Shown here one piece after another: positions 27,100-34,066 of a stretch of 64,000 bases of DNA. Under the pieces are notes generated by a model. That model was not told the DNA's origin. It saw only the letters and a program-made list of their open reading frames with translations, and did not search any database. The position numbers and the translations under genes were made by a program. Source of the DNA: Desulfosoma sp. (GTDB lineage: Bacteria; Desulfobacterota; Syntrophobacteria; Syntrophobacterales; DSM-9756); NCBI GenBank assembly GCA_037481875.1, contig JBBFKY010000004.1, positions 186,001 to 250,000 on the forward strand. Reading direction: 5' to 3'. The first letter of the stretch is position 1. Each line of letters starts with the position of its first letter.

Positions 27100-27975
27100 T
27101 TAATTCTTTCGTTTTTTGCGAAGCCAGGCCACGCTTCCGGCAAGTCCCGTTCCAAAGAGGAAAAGCGTGGCTGGTTCTGGGATTATGTTCGGTGGCCCTC
27201 CCCCGTTCGGATCCCAGGTCACATCATGGGAGAATGGATTGTTTTCAAGCGTGGATCGAATCATTGATTGACCCTGTAAATCTGTGACAATGGCCAGCAA
27301 ATCGAAATGTGCCCAAGATATGTATGGTGAATCCAGCCCAGACAGTGTGAGAGTCTTGATAGAACCATTATCGTTCCCTGTGCTTTCGTCGGAAAAATCA
27401 GGAACTAGAGTGGATTTCGTGAAATTTCCAATGTCGAAGAATAAGTAGGCATTGGCACTCGGAACTGGAGCATGATTGCGCACATCATTGTATTGACTGG
27501 GCCACCACGATAGGGTATTAAGGGATGTGTCGGTATAGTAAAAGGCTCCGTATGCGCCTTGGGCGTCGTCATCTCGATCAAGCTTTAGATTGTTGTAGGC
27601 GAAGGTAGCGTTATCGGTGTAAATCGAAACTAAAAGAATAGCTCCAGCGTCTTTAAAGGATGCATCAAATCCAAAGCTATATTCGGCATTATCATCATAC
27701 CAATCCTTCCCTGTTCCGGACGAACCTGTGTATTGACCTCCAATCAACAAAGTTTGATTGTTGACACCATAGCTGGCTGCGGCATAGATGATATATCCAG
27801 ATGTACGAGCAGTCTCCTCTTCCGGTGGGTTTGACCAGTTATTATAGTCTGCGTACAATCCAGTATCGCCCGGGCCGGCAGGGGCGCCCAACTGCAGGAT
27901 AGGCACTGCCCAGCCCGTTGTGGGCATCATCGCCAGCGCCACCAAGAGCAAAGCCATCATAAGCCGTTTTTGCAT
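27100..27975 (-). CDS. PEP-CTERM sorting domain surface protein
   Basis: A 291-aa exported protein. Residues 1-23 are a signal peptide (ALLLVALAMMPTTGWA). The mature part is beta-rich, aromatic and Asn/Asp-rich with no recognised catalytic domain. The C-terminus is a PEP-CTERM tripartite signal: IPEPATLFLFGTGLAG, hydrophobic helix, then RKKRKN. Such proteins are processed by exosortase in Gram-negative exopolysaccharide producers; no exosortase gene is in this window. GGAGAG precedes the ATG. About 265 bp upstream is a candidate sigma-54 promoter with a box cluster further up. GC content is visibly lower than in neighbouring genes. Confidence 0.9.
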   Translation of the reverse strand: MQKRLMMALLLVALAMMPTTGWAVPILQLGAPAGPGDTGLYADYNNWSNPPEEETARTSGYIIYAAASYGVNNQTLLIGGQYTGSSGTGKDWYDDNAEYSFGFDASFKDAGAILLVSIYTDNATFAYNNLKLDRDDDAQGAYGAFYYTDTSLNTLSWWPSQYNDVRNHAPVPSANAYLFFDIGNFTKSTLVPDFSDESTGNDNGSIKTLTLSGLDSPYISWAHFDLLAIVTDLQGQSMIRSTLENNPFSHDVTWDPNGGGPPNIIPEPATLFLFGTGLAGSVAWLRKKRKN

Positions 27976-28250
27976 AATCTCTCCTTTCTTTAAAGACGAG
28001 TGCGGTGCATCACAATTCCTTAAGCGCCTTATCCCTTTTAGAAAGTCTTTTCCTGCTCAAAACCTCATAGTCTTGCAAATCTGAGCGTACTTCCAGGTTC
28101 TGGAAACTGAATTAAGAACACACCATTAAACCTTGTTCTTTCATTTCTGACCTCAAAACCTCCTTAAAGACCGCCCCTACACATCCCATGACCGATCCTC
28201 ATCCACAATCTTCTGCTAGGAGATGTTGTCGGGGCTTGGAAAACGGGTTT

Positions 28251-28266
28251 AGCAAGAAAAACGCCA
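28251..28266 (-). promoter_or_regulatory. Candidate sigma-54 (RpoN) promoter upstream of the PEP-CTERM gene
   Basis: On the minus strand TGGC-GTTTTTC-TTGCT has the -24 GG and -12 GC separated by exactly 10 bp, with intact TGGC and TTGCT, differing from consensus only at the three positions after TGGC. Predicted start of transcription about 28240, giving a leader of about 265 nt. Confidence 0.5.
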
Positions 28267-28351
28267 GAGTTCACTTTTTAAAAACGGTTCAATATGTGTC
28301 ATGAAATCGATAGGTTAGTGTGTCGCGTGTTCTAAGGGTCTTGGGTTGAGT

Positions 28352-28409
28352 GTGCAAAGACGTTCTCATATGTGCAAAGCCGTGCATCAAAAGGTGCAAA
28401 GTTTTGCAC
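28352..28409. promoter_or_regulatory. Cluster of GTGCAAAG boxes, candidate activator binding region
   Basis: Three direct copies of GTGCAAAG start at 28352, 28372 and 28394 (spacing 20 and 22 bp, about two helical turns). The last is half of a perfect palindrome GTGCAAA-GT-TTTGCAC (28394-28409). The cluster lies about 110-170 bp upstream of the predicted sigma-54 start, the usual distance for enhancer-binding-protein sites. Confidence 0.5.
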
Positions 28410-28551
28410 ATTCCCTGAAAGGGATTCCGTGCGGGAGTCTCGGACTTCCATTTCCATGCAGGCGGTGGGCTTGGCTTTGTTTTGCTGCGGCGGAGATGGG
28501 CGAGGCAAAATCGGTTGTGGAATCGCTGAACGAAAGGCACGCCGAGTTTGG

Positions 28552-28586
28552 AAGCCCCACGGAGCCTTTCAGGCTCCCTGGGGCTT
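28552..28586. terminator. Hairpin downstream of the subtilase gene
   Basis: Stem AAGCCCC...GGAGCC / GGCTCC...GGGGCTT with a short loop. It lies 30-64 bp past the subtilase stop on the minus strand; the U tract is short, so termination strength is uncertain. Confidence 0.5.
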
Positions 28587-28615
28587 AAATTTTGCCAAAG
28601 GCTGTGCTTGAAACC

Positions 28616-30421
28616 TTATTTGATCACACGGATCGAAGTTTGCCCCTGGTTTCCTGCGGTGTCGGTGGCGACGGCCGTGATGGTATGCGTGCCCGAGGCG
28701 GCCGAAGAGGTGTTCCAGACATAGTCGAGTGACGAGGCGGTGGTGGAGGCTTTGAGCACGCCGTCGATGTAACATTTGATACCGGCGACTTTCACGTTAT
28801 CTTTCGCCGCGATGGAAATGGTGACCTTTTTGGAAACCTTTGCGCCGTCGGTGGGGCTTGTGATGACTACTTGAGGAGGCTCGGCGTCCACAGGATCCGG
28901 AATGTTATCCACGGTGATTGTCACACCTGAGGATGTTCCAACGTTTCCGGCCTTATCCCACGCCTTGGCCGTCAAGGTAAGGGAGCCATCGGCAAATCCA
29001 AGCGTATCCACGGTAAACCCATAGGGAGCTTCCGTAGCTTCGCCGACCAATTGTCCATTGGCGTAGAGTTCGACGCGCTCGACACCCACGTTATCCGAGG
29101 CGGAGACATCCACCGCCACATTGCCGGAAACCACGGCCCCTGCTTTGGGCGCTGTGATGGTCACTTTGGGCGGTTCGGTATCCGGGGTTTGTGTTTGTGA
29201 CGCCATAAGGGCTGCTGCGTGGGCGTCCACGCGACCGTACCCGTAGTAAATATCCCAGCCGTCGGATCCCAGATCCACTGCTGTTTGCTTCAAAATGTTT
29301 TCCACTTGATTCGGTGTGAATGCGGGATTGAGGGAAAAGACAAGAGCCGCTACGCCTGCTGCTGCAGGACTGGAAAAAGAAGTTCCGGAAACACTGGCAT
29401 AGCCGCCGCCTCGAGCTGTGGTGAGAATGCCAGCTCCTGGAGCCGCCAGATCCACATAGTTGCCGTAACTGGACCAACTGGCCTTGACATCCGAGCTGGT
29501 GGTAGCGGAAACAGTCACGATAGCAGGGTTTTCCGAGATATTTTCCAAGGCTCCCGAGTTTCCGGCCGACGCAAAAACCAGCCCGCCCTTATTTCGAAAA
29601 TAGTTGGCGGCGCTGGTGACAGTAGAGCTTCCGGTGACTCCGTAGCTGATGTTGGCAACCCGTGCCCCGTGATCCGCCGCCCAGGTGAGTCCGCTGGCGA
29701 TGGTGCTGAAATAAGCATATCCGTCCGGCTGGCTGATCCTTACAGGCATGATCTTGGCGTTCCAAGCAAGGCTTGCCACTCCGAGGGCATTGTTGGCTGC
29801 AGCCCCGATGACCCCAGCCACGTAGGTGCCATGCCCATGAACATCGGAAGTGTCGGCATTGTTGTCATACATGTTCCATCCGGGAACAAGTTTTCCGGCA
29901 AGATCCGGATGGGTGCCGTCCACACCGGTGTCCAGAACCGCCGCAATGATGCCGTCTCCCAAGGTGTAGTCCCAGGCTGCGGGAGCCTTCATCAGGGGCA
30001 GATGCCATTGGCTGCTATACTTGGGGTCGTTGGGAACAGTGTCGTCGGGCGGAATCAGAGCATCCGGTTCGGCAAAGGCGATCTTGGGATGCTTGGAAAG
30101 GGCTCGAGCCACCGCTTCTTCCGCCTGGGGAGGCACCGAAACCACATGGACTCGAATCTTTTCCAAAACCCCAACACGACGAGCTCCATGTTCAAAAAGC
30201 ACATCGTCCAGTTCGGTGTCATCGACCCCGACCCGGGCTTGGACCAGAATGCGTCCTTGAGCCCATTGGGGTTTTTCGGCCCAGGCTATAGAACCTTCCG
30301 CAAGCAGGGAAAAACCGAATCCGGCAAGAAGCAGAAGCATGCAGAGGTAAAAGGCGTTCAAGGCGAAAGCTGAGGCTCGAAACCTAAAAAGAGATCTGGA
30401 AAACCGTTTCAAACCGCTCAT
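28616..30421 (-). CDS. Secreted subtilisin-family serine protease with two Ig-like domains
   Basis: A 601-aa protein. A signal peptide or anchor lies near residues 20-48 and an inhibitor-I9-like propeptide near 55-115. The peptidase S8 domain carries Asp in VLDTGVDGTHPDL, His in HGHGTYVAGVIG, the oxyanion Asn in FASAGNSG and Ser in GTSFSSPAAAG, so the triad is complete. After residue 415 come two Big_9/Bacterial Ig-like repeats, each starting EPP-VTI-P and sharing DNVGVERVELY / DNVKVAGIKCY-type strands. It starts at 30421 behind AGGAGGTG. The upstream leader is a class I cyclic-di-GMP riboswitch whose platform can mask this ribosome site. Confidence 0.93.
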   Translation of the reverse strand: MSGLKRFSRSLFRFRASAFALNAFYLCMLLLLAGFGFSLLAEGSIAWAEKPQWAQGRILVQARVGVDDTELDDVLFEHGARRVGVLEKIRVHVVSVPPQAEEAVARALSKHPKIAFAEPDALIPPDDTVPNDPKYSSQWHLPLMKAPAAWDYTLGDGIIAAVLDTGVDGTHPDLAGKLVPGWNMYDNNADTSDVHGHGTYVAGVIGAAANNALGVASLAWNAKIMPVRISQPDGYAYFSTIASGLTWAADHGARVANISYGVTGSSTVTSAANYFRNKGGLVFASAGNSGALENISENPAIVTVSATTSSDVKASWSSYGNYVDLAAPGAGILTTARGGGYASVSGTSFSSPAAAGVAALVFSLNPAFTPNQVENILKQTAVDLGSDGWDIYYGYGRVDAHAAALMASQTQTPDTEPPKVTITAPKAGAVVSGNVAVDVSASDNVGVERVELYANGQLVGEATEAPYGFTVDTLGFADGSLTLTAKAWDKAGNVGTSSGVTITVDNIPDPVDAEPPQVVITSPTDGAKVSKKVTISIAAKDNVKVAGIKCYIDGVLKASTTASSLDYVWNTSSAASGTHTITAVATDTAGNQGQTSIRVIK

Positions 30422-30598
30422 GATACACCTCCTGAGATTTTGGAATGTTTGGGCAGGAAACGGGAAGGCCATCTTCCGAGGCAGGAAGGAGGTGTTCCCG
30501 TTTCTTCGGCAACCCGGCCATCCCGACGGATCGGGATCCGTGGCTTTGCGTCCCCGCCTTACAACGGGTTTGCCCTTTCGGAAACGTGGGTCTCTTCG
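30422..30598 (-). promoter_or_regulatory. Cyclic-di-GMP-I (GEMM-I) riboswitch with translational expression platform
   Basis: Reading the minus strand from about 30598, the leader contains the GEMM-I core: AGGGCAAACC, then GGGGACGCAAAGCC, a P3 hairpin ACGGAT/ATCCGT, and GGCCGGGTTGCCGAAG. P1 pairs CGTTTC (30586-30581) with GAAACG (30504-30499). Downstream, ACACCTCC (30495-30488) is perfectly complementary to the Shine-Dalgarno GGAGGTGT (30432-30425). A competing 10-bp stem GAAACGGGAA / TTCCCGTTTC (30504-30495 with 30466-30457) uses the P1 3' strand and encloses the anti-SD. Ligand binding should favour P1, free the anti-SD and block translation: an OFF switch (inference). Confidence 0.88.
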
Positions 30599-30731
30599 AC
30601 CCTCGAGTTATCTATCGGAGGTTTCGGGAAGGAACTTGAGAAAATTTTGGAGTCTTTTTTGGAAGGGCTCGCTCATGCCATGGCAAGGGCGAGGAGCACG
30701 GCGCGCCATGCCCCGACCTTAGAAACATGTT
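30599..30731. repeat. Leader region with a palindromic repeat copy
   Basis: Upstream of the riboswitch and downstream of the epimerase gene on the minus strand. An imperfect copy of the GCACGGCGCGCC palindrome lies at 30693-30714. No clear promoter for the riboswitch transcript was found; AT-rich TAGATA near 30610 is only a guess. Confidence 0.45.
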
Positions 30732-31787
30732 TCAAGATCCAACATTTTTTCCGGTGCCGTAATAGTCGAGGTACCAGGCCACAAATTTTCGAATCCCTTC
30801 TTGAATGGACGTGGAGGGCCGAAAGCCGAAATCGCGGCTGAGATCGTCAATGTCGGCCGCGGTGGCGGGAACATCGCCGGGTTGCATGGGCAAAAATTCT
30901 TTGCGGGCTTCCTTGCCCAGGCATTCTTCCAGCACACGAATAAATTCCATGAGTTCTACCGGATGATTGTTTCCGATGTTGTATATGCGGTACGGAGCGG
31001 CACTGGTTCCGGGATCCGGGGCATCTCCGGTCCAGGTGGGATCCGGTGCGGGGGCTTTTCGCATCACACGCACCACCCCTTCGATGATGTCATCAATGTA
31101 GGTAAAATCGCGGCGCATTTTTCCGTAATTAAATACCTGGATGGGTTCATCGTTCAAAATAGCCCGAGTAAAAAGAAAAAGAGCCATATCGGGCCTCCCC
31201 CAAGGACCGTAGACCGTAAAGAATCGAAGGCCCGTACAGGGCAGACCGTAAAGATGCGCATAGGTATGGGCCATGAGTTCATTGGCTTTCTTGGTGGCGG
31301 CATAAAGGGAGACAGGGTGATCCACGTTATGATGAACGGAAAAGGGCATGCGGGTGTTGGCGCCATATACAGAGCTGGAAGAGGCAAAAACCACGTGCGC
31401 CCATCGGTGCCGACGGCCTCCTTCCAAAATATTCATAAACCCCATGAGGTTACTGTCCACATAGGCGTAGGGGTTCACGAGGGAATAACGCACTCCGGCT
31501 TGAGCCGCCAGATGCACCACAACCCGAAACGGATAACGTTCAAAAACGGCTTCCATGGCGGATCGGTCTGCCACATCCAAGCGATGAAACGTAAAACCCG
31601 GGTGAGCTTCCAGGATTTTCAGACGATCCCATTTGATCCGCACATCGTAGTAAGCGTTTACACTGTCCACACCGACAACGGAATAGCCGTCCAAAAGGAG
31701 CCGTTGAGCGAGATGGAAACCGATAAAGCCGGCGGCGCCGGTCACCAACACGGGCGCGGAAGGGTCCAGCAAGCTTGATTCGAGCAT
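30732..31787 (-). CDS. NAD-dependent nucleotide-sugar epimerase (UDP-glucuronate 4-epimerase type)
   Basis: A 351-aa extended short-chain dehydrogenase. The N-terminal Rossmann motif is VTGAAGFIGFHLA, the catalytic Tyr-Lys pair is in SLYAATKKANELMAH, and SSSSVYGAN supplies the Ser. The TVYGPWGRPDMALFLFTRAI block and NYGKMRRDFTYIDDI are typical of UDP-glucuronate 4-epimerases of the CapI/LspL group, which make UDP-galacturonate for surface polysaccharide. Other epimerases of the group cannot be excluded. It is the last of four genes in a likely operon, six bases after a universal stress protein gene. Confidence 0.88.
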   Translation of the reverse strand: MLESSLLDPSAPVLVTGAAGFIGFHLAQRLLLDGYSVVGVDSVNAYYDVRIKWDRLKILEAHPGFTFHRLDVADRSAMEAVFERYPFRVVVHLAAQAGVRYSLVNPYAYVDSNLMGFMNILEGGRRHRWAHVVFASSSSVYGANTRMPFSVHHNVDHPVSLYAATKKANELMAHTYAHLYGLPCTGLRFFTVYGPWGRPDMALFLFTRAILNDEPIQVFNYGKMRRDFTYIDDIIEGVVRVMRKAPAPDPTWTGDAPDPGTSAAPYRIYNIGNNHPVELMEFIRVLEECLGKEARKEFLPMQPGDVPATAADIDDLSRDFGFRPSTSIQEGIRKFVAWYLDYYGTGKNVGS

Positions 31788-31793
31788 AGGGTG

Positions 31794-32258
31794 TTAGTCC
31801 TTTTTCTTGAGACGCACGGTGAGCACGGAACAGGGAGCTTTGCGCACCACTCGATCGGCCGTGCTTCCAAAAAGCACATGAGCGATACCCGTTAATCCCT
31901 GGGATCCCATGACCACAAGATCAATCCCTTTTTCTTGGACGAAACGGACGATTTCCGTGGCCGGATATCCCGACAGAATGTGAATTTCATAAGGCTGCTT
32001 TTCTTTCAGCTGCTTCACGTAACGTTCTTCGATGGCCGCTTTGGCCCCTTCGGTGGCCCGTTCCACAAAATGCACGTCCATTTCCAAGGGCACGTAAATT
32101 TCTCGAATGGGGGCTGTGGTAAACGTGACCAAGACATGGACCAGGTGAAGGGTGGCGCCGTAACGCCAGGCAAGGTCCTTGGCCGCAATGAAGGCTTCAT
32201 CGGCATTGTCACTGAAGTCCGTACAAAAGGCGATGGATTTATAAAGATTTTCGCTCAT
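31794..32258 (-). CDS. Universal stress protein (UspA family)
   Basis: A 154-aa single-domain Usp. Residues 8-35 form beta1-alpha1 (IAFCTDFSDNADEAFIAAKD), and the ATP-binding G-x2-G-x9-G(S/T) motif reads VMGSQGLTGIAHVLFGSTAD near residue 120, intact. ATP-binding Usp proteins act in stress persistence; no specific partner is known. GGAG precedes the ATG. It sits between a second Usp and the epimerase, within the minus-strand cluster. Confidence 0.92.
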   Translation of the reverse strand: MSENLYKSIAFCTDFSDNADEAFIAAKDLAWRYGATLHLVHVLVTFTTAPIREIYVPLEMDVHFVERATEGAKAAIEERYVKQLKEKQPYEIHILSGYPATEIVRFVQEKGIDLVVMGSQGLTGIAHVLFGSTADRVVRKAPCSVLTVRLKKKD

Positions 32259-32303
32259 GGCAAGCTCCTGTGTTGGAAAGAATCCAAAGCTCTATGGAAA
32301 CCA

Positions 32304-32792
32304 TCATGCATCCACGATCCAAACCGTCATGCCTCGAGCCAGTCCCGTGACGGACTTGGAAACACTTCCCACGAAAAATTCCTTCACACGGCTCAGACCC
32401 CTTCGACCCACCACAATGGTGGAACAGCTGAGGGCCTTGGCCCGTTCCACGATGATAAAGGCGATTTCCTGGACCTCCACTCCGAAATCTTCATGAATCA
32501 CCGATTCCGAAAAACCTGCCTGCAGTAAAATGTCCCGAGCCGTGGCAAAGGTGCGCCGCATCTTTTCTTCATCTTCAGGATTCCAGAAGTAACCGCTCAC
32601 GTGCGGATGGGATTCATGCATGCTTTCGATGCGGCGAATCACATCGCGTGAGAGCAGATTGGGCGATGCCGGCGGCAGCACATGAAAAAGGATGAATTCC
32701 ACTTGGCTGGATCCCTTGAGAAGACGGGCGACGTATTCCACGGCTTTCAAGGATCCGGGCCGATCGTCCAAGGCGATAAGCACGCGTTCCAT
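32304..32792 (-). CDS. Universal stress protein-like protein
   Basis: A 162-aa Usp-fold protein starting MERVLIALDDRPGSLKAVEYV. Its C-terminal motif IVVGRRGLSRVKEFFVGSVS keeps the G-x2-G-x9-G-S nucleotide-binding pattern. It differs from the downstream Usp in a longer mid-region (SGYFWNPEDEEKMRR). AAGGAG lies upstream of the ATG at 32792. Nineteen bases separate it from the ThrRS-editing-domain gene, supporting cotranscription. Confidence 0.88.
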   Translation of the reverse strand: MERVLIALDDRPGSLKAVEYVARLLKGSSQVEFILFHVLPPASPNLLSRDVIRRIESMHESHPHVSGYFWNPEDEEKMRRTFATARDILLQAGFSESVIHEDFGVEVQEIAFIIVERAKALSCSTIVVGRRGLSRVKEFFVGSVSKSVTGLARGMTVWIVDA

Positions 32793-32811
32793 AAGGGCGG
32801 CTCCTTAGGGT

Positions 32812-33222
32812 TTAAAGGTCTTTAAACACCTTGGCGAGGGAATCTCCCGCCACATGGATTTTCCACTCGTTCAAATACCCAAAAGGGGTTTCCAGGATTG
32901 TAAAGCCCGTGCGCTCCAACCTCTGGCGAACTTCTTGCACCATGGCCTGGGCCGCGGAGTGGGAAGCTTTGGTTTCCGCCAGATGATTAAAGGAATGCAA
33001 GAGAACGGTGGTGGTTGCAAATTTTCGAGCCAGCCATTTGGCGTTTTTCACCCATTTTTCCACCACCTTGCTTTGGCGGTCTTCGTCATGAGCTTCCGCA
33101 TGAAAGAAAATGACCACACAATCTCGGCATTCCTGTTCTTCATTCCGATCGGGCACTTCGGGAAGTGTTTTTTGAAAGGTGCGATACCAAAAATAGGGTG
33201 CGTAGAACATGAGCAGTTTCAT
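32812..33222 (-). CDS. Freestanding archaeal-type threonyl-tRNA synthetase editing domain
   Basis: A 136-aa protein that begins MKLLMFYAPYFWYRTFQKTL and continues with CVVIFFHAEAHDE, a long helix (VVEKWVKNAKWLARKF), ATTTVLLHSFNHLAETKASHS, and ends ETPFGYLNEWKIHVAGDSLAKVF. This layout matches the tRNA-Thr_ED domain, the DTD-fold N-terminus of archaeal ThrRS that removes Ser from mischarged tRNA-Thr; LHSFNHL and PFGYLNEW take the positions of the HLS and PFGW motifs. No synthetase domain is attached. First gene of a cluster with two Usp genes. Assignment is by motif recall, and function in bacteria is unproven. Confidence 0.75.
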   Translation of the reverse strand: MKLLMFYAPYFWYRTFQKTLPEVPDRNEEQECRDCVVIFFHAEAHDEDRQSKVVEKWVKNAKWLARKFATTTVLLHSFNHLAETKASHSAAQAMVQEVRQRLERTGFTILETPFGYLNEWKIHVAGDSLAKVFKDL

Positions 33223-33570
33223 GGAACCGATCGATCCTCTTTTTCCTCACTCGAGCCGTTCCACAAGCGCTTCGTTTATGGGCTGCGTTTCTTTTGAGAC
33301 CTTGCAGTGTCATATACACCCATGGGGATGGATGGTGCAAGGCATCCCATGAAAACTGCATTTTTCCTCGGCGTGTCTTGACATTGGGGGGGGCTGCCGA
33401 TAGGATTCGGCTTCGTTGAGGGCAGACCGAAATCCTCGCGCTTTTTGGCAAGCTCGCCAGGGGAAATAAGATCCTAGGGCCGTGCCCCGTTTAGGAAAAG
33501 GGCAAGGAAGGCAGTTGGGCTTCGATGACTTGGCGGGTCATGGCTTTTTCAAACCACAATGGAAATCGGC
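33223..33570. other. Divergent intergenic region with promoter
   Basis: Separates the minus-strand stress cluster from the plus-strand hfl region. It holds a plus-strand sigma-70-like promoter (33378-33406) and no gene I can support. Confidence 0.5.
33378..33406 (+). promoter_or_regulatory. Candidate sigma-70-type promoter
   Basis: TTGACA (33378-33383), 17-bp spacer containing a G run, TAGGAT (33401-33406). Oriented toward the small membrane ORF and hflK/hflC. Confidence 0.6.
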
Positions 33571-33744
33571 ATGAACGTACGCTGGCGTGTCTTGGCCATT
33601 CGATCCATTCTCGGTATTGTCTTTGCCCTTGGTTTGGGAAGAGTCTTTTTCCCCGCCGCTCCGAGCGGAAGAATCATTGTTTTGGCCCTTTTGCTTGTTT
33701 TTTCGGCGTACGTTTTGGAGGCTCTTCGAGCCCAAGGAAAATGA
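33571..33744 (+). CDS. Possible small two-helix membrane protein
   Basis: A 57-aa frame with two hydrophobic segments (residues 9-27, ILGIVFALGLGRVFF, and 33-48, IIVLALLLVFSAYVL) separated by a short turn PAAPSG. It begins MNVRWRVLAIRS with only a weak GGAA upstream; an alternative ATG is at 33559. The hydrophobic hairpin and the basic N-terminus look like a real small membrane protein rather than a shadow frame. I do not recognise a family. It precedes hflK by about 320 bp, behind the 33378 promoter. Confidence 0.4.
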   Translation: MNVRWRVLAIRSILGIVFALGLGRVFFPAAPSGRIIVLALLLVFSAYVLEALRAQGK

Positions 33745-34066
33745 TGTGGACGGGCGAGCTTTTGCGGGAAACGCCGTCGTGACCTGACATAGGTTTGAGT
33801 GAGGAAGGAATCGGGGAGAACTCATGGGACCATCCCAGCAGGTTGTTGTGGATGGGCGGGCGTCCTCGCCCACAACATGAGCGGGCCGGAGGTTCCAGCT
33901 CCAAGCAAAAACGCAGTTTCAGGCATGGGGGGCGAGGCGGCGCCTAGGTCTTGCCTTGAAACGGCATTGGAAATTTTTGGTATCGCGAGTTATTGGACAG
34001 GCCCCTAGAGCGCGGTGATAACGGGCGAAGCTGACGGCCTGAAGGTATTCAGGCAAAGGAGGTTTA
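33745..34066. repeat. Intergenic palindromic repeats upstream of hflK
   Basis: Contains a GTTGTGG-GGGCGGGCGTCC-CGCCCACAAC imperfect palindrome (33842-33870), followed by AGCGGGCCGGAGG, and a second block (about 33955-33995, CTTGAAACGGCATTGG, then TTGGTATCGCGAGTTAT) that recurs in diverged form at about 55290-55335. A small CCTGAA-GGTA-TTCAGG hairpin lies just before the hflK ribosome site. Confidence 0.6.

Noticed and set aside
27976-28250. Second cyclic-di-GMP riboswitch ahead of the PEP-CTERM gene
   Set aside because: The GACGCAAAGCC core is absent from this leader on either strand.
28289-28611. Overlapping short ORFs on both strands between the PEP-CTERM and subtilase genes
   Set aside because: No ribosome sites or family features; the region is better explained as regulatory DNA and a hairpin.
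29219-30373. Long plus-strand frame of 384 codons
   Set aside because: It is antisense to the subtilase catalytic domain, which has a complete triad; no ribosome site or family match.
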